Both the position numbers and the translations under genes were made by a program. A DNA stretch of 64,000 nucleotides, taken from positions 186,001-250,000 of the forward strand of contig KV918844.1 in the NCBI GenBank assembly GCA_002049455.2, given 5' to 3'. Under the pieces are notes generated by a model that was not told where the DNA came from, searched no databases, and worked only from the letters and a program-made list of their open reading frames with translations. Source of the stretch: Porphyra umbilicalis (taxonomy: Eukaryota; Rhodophyta; Bangiophyceae; Bangiales; Bangiaceae). This document shows positions 54,412-64,000 of the stretch, one piece after another; position 1 is the first letter of the stretch; every line of letters starts with the position of its first letter.

Positions 54412-57264
54412 ATGGTGCTGGAAGCGGTTGCGGCCGCGTCGCTCGCCGTCGCCATCCCCGTGCTGGTGGCGAGCGTACACAAGGGGCGCACGTGCACGCC
54501 AGCGCACACGGGCCCCGTGGGGGACATCAACTCGCCGGTACGTTTTGGGGAGGCGGGGGGGCTGGAGGCGAGACCGGGCCTGCGGCTCGGGCGCGCTCCC
54601 CTGTCAATGACACGGGGTGTGCGCGCGACGCGGCCAACGTTTGGCGGGATGGGCGCGCTGACGCAAACCTGAGCGCTCGTCCCGCTGCTCGGTGCTCCCT
54701 CTTTCTTGTGCTGCTGCAACTGCGTTGGTGTTGACTGGCCGCCGGTGCTCGACGTCTCCGCCGACGCCTGCAGACCCGCTGGGCAGATGCACTGACGACA
54801 GCGGTGAGTCCGCTGGCCACGGGCCTGCGCGAAGCCGGCGCGGTGAACCACGTGCATTCAGGCGACCCGGTACGTTGAGAGTACCGGCCATGGGATTGGT
54901 TGGGGGGGTGAGGACGCTGAGTGACGTGGAGAGAGAACTTGAAAAGGCGGGCAGAGGCGCCTGTAACAGCCTGTCGCCACTGGCGTGCACGGGTGCGATG
55001 GAGCGAGACGGCGCGGCCGGATGGATGGCGAGGTGGAGGCTCTGACTGTACTCGTGGTCTGACTGTCTCTGGCAAACCACGGATGTATGCTCACCGAAGA
55101 CTTGCCTTGCGTCGTTTTCTTCTCCGCTTCTCTGCTTACTGCCTCCAACTATCCCCCCCCCCCCCCCATAGCTCTCGACCGTTCAAAAAGACATCCTCCA
55201 CAACTTTGGTATTGAGGGCCACGAGTGCCTGCGGAGCCCCTTTGAGACCTACTGCGGGCTGTCGGCAACCCACCCCGCAAACCTCGGGGTGATGCTCTAC
55301 AAGTTCACCGACGGCGTGGCGGAGCTGGAAGGCCACGCCGTGCAAACCATGATTGCGGGCATCTGCCTCGACGACGCGTGCGTCGAGACGGCGACGGTCA
55401 CGCTGCACCGGCGGGAGGGGGGGGTGGCCGCGTGCAGCTACCAGCTCACCCCGGGGGGGGAACTGTCGTCTATGGTGCGCGCGCTGACGACCGTCGAAAC
55501 GGTCGTGCCCGCAGACGTGGAAGCGTCGGTGGCGGGCACGTCGCTCTTCCTAACGTACGGCAACGTCAGCCGCTCGGTCGGGCGCGAGTGGTCCGCGCAG
55601 GGGTACCGGGATGTACGTTTCGCGGGGCGGGGTGCTGGGGAGACGCGCCGGGCGGGGCGCTTGCCACACCGAGGCCGACCCTAACAGGCGCGCGGTCGGC
55701 CACGGGGGGGGGACAACAGACTGACGGGGCTTGTGGTTGCGTCACGCCCCTACCCCACCTGCTGTGTCATTGGGCTCTGTCGGTTGCACGCAGGTTGCGC
55801 CCGAGTTCCCCGCCGAGCGCCTCTACTTGCAGTGCGCCCTGGACAAGCTGCGGGTGGCCACCCTCCCCGGCGACTATGCGTACGCGCGGGGACCGCCGCC
55901 CGAGCCGCCGACGCCCGACGGCCACGCCGCCAACGCGACGCACCCCTACACCAACGTCGACGCGTGCACGGTGCTCCCCCCCCCCCCCCGGCCGCCGCCC
56001 CGACACCCGTACCCAGCGACACGCCAGTCCCCCCGTGGCGCCACGCCATTGACGCGCACGTCGAGGGCGGCATCAACACGCGGTGCGCGCGGTGGGGGGG
56101 CATCCTCCGCTCCGCCGCCGCCGTCTCGGCGTCGACGCAAGACGCGGTGGCGACGGGCATCCAGCCCTCCGCCTTCCTCGTGCGCATGCCGTCGCGCGTG
56201 TCGCCGACGGAGCTCGTCCTGTCGGCGGCCACGGCGTTGCAGGGGCTCATCACCGCCTACGTCTTGTTGTTCGAGTCGGCCACGTCGGTGGAGGAGAGCC
56301 TCCGGTCCAAGCTGCGGGGCTGGCGCGTGCGCCTCGGGTCTGCCGCCGCGCACGTGCTCACGTGTTTAGGGGGGGGGGGGCGGGCGCGCGCGCCTGGGGG
56401 CGCCGCTCCCTGCCGCTGAGCGTGCAGCGGGCGCTGACCATTTCGCTGGCGCTGGCCGTTGCATTGTACGTTGGGGGGGGGGGGGGGAGGGGGGCCTGAG
56501 ACCGTGGACGCACCCGTGGGGAACAGCGTCTGGGCTCGGCAGCGTACGCGGCGCGTCTGTCCTCCCACCGCGGCGAGCACGGGGACCCCGGCACTGACCC
56601 GGTCACTGAGCGCTGTGGCTGCCGCGTGCCGCGGCCGTGTCATCTGCCGGCTCCGCTCGACGTGCCGATTCGTCGTCCTCCCCCCCCCCCTCCCGTCGCT
56701 TTCCCTCCACAGGCTCGAAGGCGCCGCCCTCATCATCGCGGCGGTCCTCGAACAGCGCGCGTCCGCGTCGGTCGGCATCTTTTCCCATCTCGACCTCGTC
56801 TTTATCGTGCCCGAGGCGGGCGCCGCGCCCCCCCCTTTACCCCCCCCCGCCTGGCGCTCGTCCCCGCCGTCCCCCCCTCGGTGGCGGCCGCGCCGCCACG
56901 CACGGTGCCGTGCGCGCGCGGCGTGTCGTTTGTGCTCACACCCATCCTCGGCCGCGCGCGGTACCTGCGGACGAGCTTGCCGGCGATTGGCGCCGCGCTC
57001 GCCGTCTTTTCCGCCTTGCTCGTCGCCCTCGTCGCCGCCCGCGTCGTGCGGTGGCGGCGGGAGGACGCGGCGGCGGCGGGCGTCGGCGGGGAGGCGGACC
57101 CGCCTCGAAAGGGCGCCGCAGAGGGGGCGGGGGGGAGCGACGATGCCAGCTCAGATGGTGGTGCGCGCGCCGTCGGCCTCTTCGTTGTGCGGGAGGGGTC
57201 TTCGCCATGGGCAGAGGCGTCGTCGGCCGTGTCGGCCGACGCGTTGCTGCCGGAAGATATGTAG
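54412..57264 (+). CDS. multi-exon single-pass membrane protein, unrecognised family
   Basis: Exons inferred from GT-AG sites with matching phase: 54412-54537, 54774-54803, 55172-55612, 55794 to about 56357, about 56428-56465, and 56713-57264. The protein starts with a signal-like MVLEAVAAASLAVAIPVL. A Cys-containing ectodomain follows (GHECLRSPFETYCGL, AGICLDDACVETAT, VAACSYQ) with NxS/T sites (YGNVSR, AANATH). A C-terminal anchor AALAVFSALLVALVAARVV, a basic stop-transfer WRRED and an acidic, Ser-rich tail end at TAG 57262-57264. The frame changes at C14 (55976-55989), possibly at G12 (56369-56380), and at C8/C9 (56828-56848); every change falls in a homopolymer. That suggests assembly error, or slippage if the runs are real. 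The layout matches the protein at 191-1528. The function is unknown. Confidence 0.6.
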
Positions 57265-57508
57265 CGGGGCGGGGCGTGGGGGGATTGGGGGGGCGCTTGC
57301 ACGTGACAGCGGGGCTGCGGTGCTTCCGCCTCGGGTTTGCTCCGCGGCCGCGTGGATGTGTTGCTCCCAAACGCTCAGAGCCGGCCCACGCCGCGCCCGC
57401 CACACGCAGCCGCCGACCCCGACCGCGCAAGTTTGGCGGCGACGCTCCCAACGCTGGTGCCGATGGTGTCGATGAGCTCCGTGAGAGCCCCTCGAGTGGA
57501 AGCTTGGG

Positions 57509-57700
57509 CAGAGGACGATACTGCGTCTCAACAGAGTCTTGTACAGAGGACGACGCTGCGTCCCAGCAGCGTCTTGTGCAGAGGACGACGCTGCGTCCCA
57601 GCAGCGTCTTGTGCAGGGACGACTCTGCGTCTCCGTCGCACAAGACGCTGCGTCTCAGTAGCGTCCTATTTAGCAGCGTCGTCCTCTGGGCCCCTGCAGA
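57509..57700 (+). repeat. 35-bp tandem array with an inverted unit
   Basis: Four direct copies of a 35-bp unit (CAGAGGACGACGCTGCGTCC...) start at 57509, 57544, 57579 and 57614. Reverse-complement copies at about 57640-57700 end in GCAGCGTCGTCCTCTG, so the array can fold back on itself. It lies downstream of the membrane protein gene. Confidence 0.8.
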
Positions 57701-57721
57701 GGCCGTGCATCGTGCCAATGT

Positions 57722-57895
57722 GTGGCGCTTTACTTTAGAATTCTCAGTTTTTTTGTGCAATGCCGAACGGAGCTTTCAAAGGTCGCGCCTCCAGGGCCGC
57801 TTAGTTCAGAAGTAGCCTACCAATCCATGCGGACTGCCCCTGAAAGAGCGATTTCGTGCAAGGCTCTTCGTCCTGGTCGTACGTAAAGTCTTTCT
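57722..57895 (+). repeat. repeat R1, direct copy at 58667-58842
   Basis: Begins GTGGCGCTTTACTTTAGAA and runs through CCTCCAGGGCCGCTTAG and ACCAATCCATGCGGACTGCC. The same order occurs at 58667-58842 at roughly 90 percent identity by eye. The first 18 bases recur inverted at 59302-59319, suggesting transposon ends. Confidence 0.75.
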
Positions 57896-57934
57896 CCATT
57901 CTTGCGCTTCCGTTCTTGTCCAGGGGGGGATATC

Positions 57935-57993
57935 AACGAACGCGGTCGACCGGCCTCTACGGTTACCGTAGAGGCCGGTCGACCGCGTTCGTT
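57935..57993. repeat. 59-bp near-seamless perfect palindrome
   Basis: Two 29-bp arms beginning AACGAACGCGGTCGACCGGC, perfectly complementary around a single central base. The flanks are unrelated. It lies between the two R1 repeats. Confidence 0.9.
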
Positions 57994-58666
57994 ACAGGGT
58001 TGTAAGTTCATGTTGAATCTACAGATAGTTCGATGAATCAGGTTGATTTCAAGAAACGAACCAAACTAAACGACAAACGACTTGGTTGTATTTATGATTA
58101 ATTGCCCAGGCACACAGGAGCTTTCGTTGACCACTTCAAATTGATCAGCCAGGTGGTTCGGCGCTGTGCGGCCGCTCTGACTGCCTCGTTGCCATACCCC
58201 CCGCAGGTCAGTCGCGCTGAGAGTTCTGCTCCCAGATCCTCCTTCATGTCAACTGTTGCCAATCGGCTGTGTAGCACCATAGGCGCTGAGTACGTAGATC
58301 GATTCATCTGCTGTCAACGTGTGCGTGAATCATAGCCTTTTTGGCTGGAGGATGGATGGGTCGTGGTCGCACCCAGGATTGCGTGAAGTGCAGCCAACTG
58401 CTTCTCGGACAACGGAACATCCACTCGCCCTCAACGCCCCGTCTGCACGTATCGGTGTTTGGTCCTTTCTGTTTGGTCCCCCCGTCTCCAATACTGCGCA
58501 GAGGGCCAGGCGGTTGTCAACGTCGTACCAGTCGTTTGAATTGTGTCGCGGTGGTGGGGCAGGCAAGCAGGGCTCTGTCGCCGGGACTGCAGCAGGCCTG
58601 CTATGCACACGCTTCATCGGCTTGGCGACTCAAGCTCGATGGAGCTCGAGTCAGACAACCCGACTT
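57994..58666. other. no gene recognised
   Basis: Balanced composition between the two R1 repeats, with short frames only. It could be the interior of a non-autonomous element. Confidence 0.3.
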
Positions 58667-58842
58667 GTGGCGCTTTACTTTAGAAATCTCATTTTTTTTG
58701 TGCAGTGCCGAACGGAGCTAGAGGCATTCAAAGGTCGAGGCCTCCAGGGCCGCTTGGTTCAGAAGTAGCCTACCAATCCATGCGGACTGCCCCTGAGAGA
58801 GCGATTTCGTGCAAGGCTCTCCGTCCAGGTCGAACGTACCTG
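58667..58842 (+). repeat. repeat R1, second direct copy
   Basis: Matches 57722-57895, with a small insertion (GAGGCA near 58721) relative to the first copy. Confidence 0.75.
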
Positions 58843-60363
58843 ACATTTGTTCTTGGACAGATACAAGCGCTACGTGACAAGGAGAGAAGCATGAAGATCG
58901 CAGGGAGCACCATCAGAAAGAGCACGTCAAAGAGCATAAGAGCACACCCAACAACGTCTCCCCCAAGTTCTGAAACCCCAAACGGAATATGCCACGTTTG
59001 CTTACGTGGAGGACGCTCAGCGGCTCCCCATTTTTCTCATCCAAGAGGGCCGTCCGCGGTCCTGGAGTTATCGAAAACAGGGGCTACATGGTCCAGAGAT
59101 GGGTGCAAGAAGATGGGGGAAGCGTGCGTAGCAACGTCGACCCCCAAGCGGACAGAAATTGAACATATATCCAAGCAGTCACGAGGTGAGGGAGGGAGGG
59201 ACGAAAAGGCTGCGATCGCGACAAGAACGCGTCGCCACTTTCCAATCGTCTGTGCAGACTTTTGTTATCTGAGTAAACATACCGAAAGTCAGGTTCACAC
59301 GTCTAAAATAAAGCGCCACGAACTGACAGGAACTGGTCGCCCTGCTGGCACGACGCAGAAAAATCTCACTTCGGGAAGACACCTGGCGAACTAATGACAG
59401 ATGGCGAGCCTCACGCGACAGCGCAGAGCCGCGGCTCTCGGTCGAGGACCCTGGGAACGGGGTGCGCTGTGCGACGCGCTGTCAAGACGTGGCCACGGCA
59501 GGCACCGCGCGGTCCGACAGATGCTTCGATTCGAATGCCTCCAGAACGAGAGGCGGACGGCGCCTTTGCTGGTGGCGGCGTAGGCTTGCTCAGAACGAGC
59601 TCCACCGCAAGCGTCGAAACGGACAGTGTCGGTGGGCCCGCGCGAGAATATCGGCGCGGTCGCGCAATCAATCACGTGATCCCTTTGCATGCAATGAGAA
59701 ATCTTTGAAAGTTTCCGATCTGATCCAAGCCATATCATTGGCTGCTGGAAATGTTCACAGATATGTTGGAAGGGAGGCGGATCCATCATCGCCAGGGGTC
59801 AGCCGGCCCGTGATCAGATTCCTCTGGTCCCTGTTGGCGCCAGGCCTGCCCCCCCCCTCCAATTGGTCGTAGGGCAGCCCCACGTCAAGCGTGGCGCGGC
59901 GGGTGCCTCAGCCGCTCCCACGAGGCGGGGATCTCGTCGACACAGGGGCACGCACGAGGCCCCGTGCCAGTGTCGGTGTGGCGCGCCTCGTGGGCAGCGC
60001 CGCGTGGGGCCGTGTCGCAGAGAGGGCCGTTCGGGGAGCCTCAAATGCACCTCCCTGGGCGGTCTCGGGCACACCTCCCGCTCGGGCGGGCCCGCAGCAC
60101 CCTGCGCCCCCCCATCCACGCACGCGCTCGAGGGGCCGCAGCGCGGGGTGCCATCCGCGGCTCGTTGGGGCGCCCCCTGGGCCGCCATCGGCTGTACGGA
60201 GGGGCGCCCCCTTGGCTGCGGTCGCGCGCTCGTTCTCCGCGTGTGCGCGCTTCTCGTGTCGCGTGCTGTCGGCCGCCGGCGACGACATATGAACACGCCG
60301 TCCGCCGGCGGCTCGTGTTCCCTCGCTCATTCATCCCAACGACCTCCCGCACGCATCCACCTA
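58843..60363. other. no gene recognised; inverted R1 end at 59302-59319
   Basis: Balanced sequence to about 59880, then GC-rich. The motif TCTAAAATAAAGCGCCAC at 59302-59319 is the inverted start of R1. Short frames only. Confidence 0.35.
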
Positions 60364-60640
60364 CCGTTGAGTTCTTCCCGCCCTTGCCGCCGGCGTGGGA
60401 CGCCGGCGGCTGCCCCCCCCCCCCCCCTGTTACCGTTGAGTTTTTCCCGCTCTGCCGCCGGCGTGGCATGCCGGCGGCTGCCCCCTCCCCCCCTCTCTGG
60501 TACCGTTGCGTTTTTCCCGCGCTTGCCGCCGGCGTGGCATGCCGGCGGCCATTTTCCCGACCCCCCCTTCTGCCGTTGAGCTTTTCCCACCCTTGCCGCC
60601 GGCGAGGCACGCTGGCGGCGGTTCCCCGCCCTCCCCCCCG
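60364..60640 (+). repeat. tandem hairpin array, 60-65 bp unit
   Basis: Four to five units of GTTGAGTTTTTCCCGC, then a hairpin GCCGCCGGCGTGGCATGCCGGCGGC (shown in positions about 60388-60412 and in each later unit), then a C-rich run. Each unit can form a 9-bp stem. Confidence 0.75.
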
Positions 60641-60819
60641 CTTGCTTTTTTTTGCCGCCGGCCACCCGCGTGTGGCTCTTTGCCCGCGTGCGCCGCCGGT
60701 GCTGCGTGGGCGCCGGCGGTGTGCCGTGTGCGCATCGGTGCCTCGTCCCCTCCGCCCCCCCCCCTCCCTGACCCTCGGCAAATCTGTTCAAGAGCCGCCG
60801 CTCTCCCCCCTCTCCCACC

Positions 60820-62925
60820 ATGACCCGCAAGCCCGACCCGGAGCGCGACACGGAGCGGAGGAGGGACCAGCGTCGGCGGCACCAAGAGCGTCTCGCCGTG
60901 CTCGCGCGGTGCACCTGTTCGTGCCACCTCGGGGGGTGCCCGCCGTGCTCCACATCGGCACCGTCGTGCGGTGGACGGGCGCCGTCCCCACCGCGCAACA
61001 ACTGGGGGCCGCCGGCTGGTCGGCACCCTCAACAAGCCGGCGGCCATTGGGACGGTGGACAAGGGCGGGCACCATCGCCACCGCGCAACAACTGGGCGCC
61101 GCCGGCACGTAGCCATCCACAGCAAGCCGGCGGCAACTGGGGCGGGGGACAAGGACGGGCGCCGTCGCCACCGCGCAACAACTGGGCGCCGCCGGCACGA
61201 AGCCATCCACAACAAGCCGGCTGCAGCTGGGGCGGGGGACAAGGACAGGCGCCGTCGCCACCGCGCAACAACTGGGCGCCGCCGGCTGGTTGGCGGGGGC
61301 ACCCACAACAAGCCGGCGGCAACTGGGGCGGGGGGCAAGGACGGGCGCCGTCGCCGCCGCGCCAAAGCTGGGCGCCGCCGGCTGATCTGCACCCTAACCA
61401 AGCCGGCGGCCATTGGGACGGTGGACAAGGGCGGGCGCCATCGCCACCGCGCAACAACTGGGCGCCGCCGGCACGTAGCCATCCACAGCAAGCCGGCGGC
61501 AACTGGGGCGGGGGGCAAGTACGGGCGCCGTCGCCACCGCGCAACAACTGGGCGCCGCCGGCACGTAGCCATCCACAGCAAGCCGGCGGCAACTGGGGCG
61601 GGGGGCAAGGACGGGCGCCGTCGCCGCCGCGCAGCGACTGGGCGCCGCCGGCTGATCGCGACCCAACGCAAGCCGGCGGCAACTGGGGCGGGGGGCAAGG
61701 ACGGGCGCCGTCGCCGCAGCACAACAACTGGGCACCGCCGGCTGGTCGGCACCCACACCAAGCCGGCGGCAACTGGGGCGGGGGACAAGGTCGAGCGCCG
61801 TCGCCGCCGCGCCAAAGCTGGGCGCCGCCGGCTGATCTGCACCCTAACCAAGCCGGCGGCCATTGGGACGGTGGACAAGGACGGGCGCCGTCGCCGCCGC
61901 GCAACAACTGGGCGCCGCCGGCTGATCTCGACTCAACGCAAGCCGGCGGCAACTGGAGCGGGGGGCAAGGACGGGCGCCGTCGCCGCAGCACATCAACTG
62001 GGCGCCGCCGGCTGTTCGGCACCCAAACCAAGCCGGCGGCAACTCGGGGCCCCCGCCTGGTGGTCGATCGCCACAAGGCGGCGGCCACTGGGGTGGCGGG
62101 CAAGGACGGGCGTCGTTGCCGCCGCGCAGCGACTGGGTGCCGCCGGCTGGTTTCATCCCTTCTCAAGCCGGCGGCGGCGACGGACGGCACCCGAAAGGCG
62201 GGGAACCGGCGCCTTGTGGCGTGAACGGCGGCGGGCCGCCAGACCAAGGTCGCCCCCTGCCGCAAGTCGTCAGCGCGCCGCCGGCTCGCGGCTGTCTGCC
62301 GCTCGCCGGCGGCAGGTTCGCGCCGCCGCCCGACGTTGTGCCGCCTCAAGGTGGCGGCCAATCGCGTGGGGTCAAGGGACGGGGGGCGTCGCCGCCGCCG
62401 GCTAGTTTTGTGTTGCCACAAGCCGGCGGCAACTCCACACCTTCGGGGGCCAGCCGCCGTGAAGCCGGTGGCTCGCGGGCGCCGCCGCCGGCCAACGTGC
62501 TGCCTGAAAGCGGCGGGGAGTCGGCACCGCCGGCTGCAGATCAACCACAAGCCGGCGGCGCACAGCCCTCACCCGCCGAATACCGGCCGCCGGCAGCCAC
62601 CGTGCACCCCCCGCCCGTCCCGACGCTGAGTCCAGGGGCTCCGGGGGAGGCGTCGGCGGAAACGCTGGCGGCGGGCCACGACAAGCCGGCAGGCCACGAC
62701 AAGCCGGCGGGCCACCACCAGCCGGCGGGCCCCGACCTGCCGGCGGGCCAGGGCAAGCCGGCGGGCGAGGACACGCCGGCGGGCCAGGACACGCCGGCGG
62801 ACCACGACAAGCCGGCGGGCGACGAAAAGCCGGCGGGCCACGACCAGCCGGTGAGGCACGGCGTGCCGGCGTACCAGGACAAGCCGGCGGCAGCGCGGGG
62901 CGCGACGCCGCCGGTGGAGAAGTAG
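60820..62925 (+). CDS. proline-rich tandem-repeat protein, unrecognised
   Basis: An open frame of 701 codons from ATG (MTRKPDPERDTERRRDQRRR). A Cys cluster (CTCSCHLGGCPPC) is followed by about a dozen 30-residue repeats of the type GRAPSPPRNNWAPPAR plus SHPQQAGGNWGGGQ (90-bp units, about 60965-62110). A degenerate Pro/Gly part and about a dozen AGHDKP-type hexapeptides (62670-62890) follow before TAG. It may be a structural or wall protein, or the low-complexity leader of the Myb/SANT gene that follows, as the other copies also have Pro-rich leaders. The repeat DNA is open in all frames on both strands, so coding is not certain. Each 90-bp unit carries GCCGCCGGC and GCCGGCGGC in inverted order. 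Confidence 0.45.
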   Translation: MTRKPDPERDTERRRDQRRRHQERLAVLARCTCSCHLGGCPPCSTSAPSCGGRAPSPPRNNWGPPAGRHPQQAGGHWDGGQGRAPSPPRNNWAPPARSHPQQAGGNWGGGQGRAPSPPRNNWAPPARSHPQQAGCSWGGGQGQAPSPPRNNWAPPAGWRGHPQQAGGNWGGGQGRAPSPPRQSWAPPADLHPNQAGGHWDGGQGRAPSPPRNNWAPPARSHPQQAGGNWGGGQVRAPSPPRNNWAPPARSHPQQAGGNWGGGQGRAPSPPRSDWAPPADRDPTQAGGNWGGGQGRAPSPQHNNWAPPAGRHPHQAGGNWGGGQGRAPSPPRQSWAPPADLHPNQAGGHWDGGQGRAPSPPRNNWAPPADLDSTQAGGNWSGGQGRAPSPQHINWAPPAVRHPNQAGGNSGPPPGGRSPQGGGHWGGGQGRASLPPRSDWVPPAGFIPSQAGGGDGRHPKGGEPAPCGVNGGGPPDQGRPLPQVVSAPPARGCLPLAGGRFAPPPDVVPPQGGGQSRGVKGRGASPPPASFVLPQAGGNSTPSGASRREAGGSRAPPPANVLPESGGESAPPAADQPQAGGAQPSPAEYRPPAATVHPPPVPTLSPGAPGEASAETLAAGHDKPAGHDKPAGHHQPAGPDLPAGQGKPAGEDTPAGQDTPADHDKPAGDEKPAGHDQPVRHGVPAYQDKPAAARGATPPVEK

Positions 62926-62963
62926 TCGACGTTGACGCCGTCGGCTGTGACGTTGCTGCGCTT

Positions 62964-64000
62964 ATGTACGCGGCCCCCGCGATGGGGACCGGTCCAGGCT
63001 GAAGCGACGAGGAGCGTGTTGCGTTGTGCAGAGCCTACCTGACCACGTCGCAGGACCCTGTTAAGGGGGCGGACCAGAGTGGCCCGACTTTTTGGACTGC
63101 GGTGGTTTCGGCATGGAAGGGGTTGCTGGCGGGACGCCCTGGCGTCCGCCGGCGCACTGAGCGAGGAGTGGGGGGGGTGCAGAAGCAGTGGGACAAGATC
63201 CGCAAGGGTGTCAACGAGTTTGGCTCGCACTACCTGGCGGTCCAGCGCATGGAGCTGACGGGCAACCCAAGTGAGGAGGACATGATTAGCGCGGCCATGG
63301 CGCGCTTCTGCGACGCCAATGTGTACGAGGCGATGCGCAAGGACCGCGCGGCGGACATGGCCAAGGGCAAGACAACCAAGCGCAAGGCCAAGCAAGTGCA
63401 CTGCCCGTGGGTCCCGTGCTGGCGGGTGCTGCGACACGTCGACAAGTTCAGCGGGGCCGCCGGGGCCGCCGCTGCCGACGGCGGCGCCGCCGGTGCCGGA
63501 TCATCCGGCGGCTCTCCCGGCGGCCGCTCGACAAGCGACTCTGACGAGGACGCGGAGGACGCGGGTGCTGGCGGTTACCAATCGCGCCCGCGTGGCTCAA
63601 AGGCCGCCAAGCGTGACAGGGCGGAGGACATCCAGGCGTCGCGTATGCTGAAGGCAAGCACGGACGCGTTGTCTGCGCTGGCCCGAGCAACGTCTGAGCG
63701 TACAACCGTGGCATTTTTCAACAGTGCTGAGATGCGGGACACTCCTGAAGCTGTCGCTTTCCGTCGCGCCCATGCCCGCAAGCTGATGGCGGCGGCCGGG
63801 TTGGACGTGTCCCCGCCGGGTACTTTGTCTTCTCTGGCGGGGACGGCCGCCGCCTCCACGCCCGCGACTGGCGCAAATGTGCCGGCGGAGGGGGGGGCGA
63901 CGCCCTCTACACCCGCCCGCACGTCAACCTCGACACCGCGTACGCCGCCGGCGCCGGCGCCGGCGCAGGCACCGGCGGCTGGCGCGGCACTGGTGCCGGC
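62964..64000 (+). pseudogene. Harbinger Myb/SANT-like protein, partial at window end, TGA at a Trp position
   Basis: The frame from ATG 62964 (MYAAPAMGTGPG) meets TGA at 63000-63002, then SDEERVALCRAYL, TTSQDPV, GPTFWTAVVSAWKGL, VQKQWDKIRKGVNEFGSHYL, LTGNPSEEDMISAAM, and HCPWVPCWRVLRHVDKFSGAA. An acidic DSDEDAEDA stretch and ERTTVAFFNSAEMRDTPEA follow, then a Pro/Ala-rich tail cut by the window edge. The TGA stands where the SANT-like block of the other copies has Trp (VWTVDEQ, LGWTDED). Apart from that codon it is the best preserved of the three copies and could belong to a Harbinger element whose transposase lies beyond 64000. A spliced start that bypasses the TGA cannot be excluded. Confidence 0.72.

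Noticed and set aside
52932..54857. 641-codon minus-strand open frame as a gene
   Set aside because: It overlaps the exons of the membrane protein gene, is Arg/Pro/Gly-rich throughout and has no motif; long frames are expected in DNA this rich in GC.
60965..62110. CRISPR-like array
   Set aside because: The 90-bp units are contiguous and similar along their whole length with no unique spacers, and the context is eukaryotic.
21605..63002. Genetic code with TGA meaning tryptophan
   Set aside because: TGA ends the F-box-like gene and pol, TGG is used for Trp in the same ORFs, and TAG also interrupts elements, so decay explains the pattern better.

Overview
The window looks like a GC-rich, transposon-dominated stretch of a eukaryotic nuclear genome. 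The signs are GT-AG introns, a histone H3 exon, an F-box-like protein, a chromodomain Ty3/gypsy retrotransposon, PIF/Harbinger, hAT and Tc1/mariner-type elements, and long GC-rich low-complexity blocks that are open in many frames. Nothing fixes the species. The composition and repeat load would suit a bangiophyte red alga (Porphyra/Pyropia type), but that is a guess from general knowledge, not from a search.

Layout, left to right. 0.2-1.6 kb: a minus-strand single-pass membrane protein. 2.1-3.1 kb: a non-autonomous hAT element with a perfect 8-bp target duplication. 3.8-15.4 kb: a degraded multi-exon minus-strand gene of an uncharacterised transposase-like family (copy 1), split in two by a complete 8.9-kb Ty3/gypsy chromovirus (4744-13634). 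The retroelement has 393-bp LTRs differing at one position and a 5-bp duplication. 15.7-19.5 kb: palindromes, GC-rich simple sequence and dispersed repeats. 20.1-28.2 kb: an 8.1-kb PIF/Harbinger element with 28-bp perfect terminal inverted repeats, a transposase, a convergent Myb/SANT-like gene, and a second hAT element (22759-23959) nested between them. 28.5-31.6 kb: two GC-rich possible coding blocks around a tRNA-like sequence and a histone H3 C-terminal exon. 32.3-34.3 kb: a decayed Tc1/mariner-IS630-like element. 37.5-38.8 kb: a dead Harbinger Myb/SANT gene. 43.8-46.3 kb: the better preserved copy 2 of the transposase-like family. 51.3-52.7 kb: an F-box-like gene followed at once by two large hairpins. 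54.4-57.3 kb: a multi-exon membrane protein gene. 57.5-59.3 kb: a 35-bp tandem array, a 59-bp perfect palindrome and a duplicated repeat end. 60.3-64 kb: arrays built from GCCGGCGGC hairpins, a proline-rich protein with 30-residue repeats, and a third Myb/SANT gene running off the window.

Most recognisable proteins belong to mobile elements and most carry one or a few breaks. Several breaks are single-base transitions: TGA stands where relatives have Trp in three Harbinger-type ORFs, and TAG interrupts pol and transposase copy 1. Others are frame changes located at G or C homopolymers of 6 to 14 bases. The insertions are nested (gypsy in copy 1; hAT in Harbinger), so a relative order of events can be read. 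The candidates for something new are the two-copy transposase-like family with an N-terminal Cys-rich region, the mariner-like transposase with about 90 residues between its second and third acidic residues, and the long perfect palindromes, one of which lies directly behind a gene.
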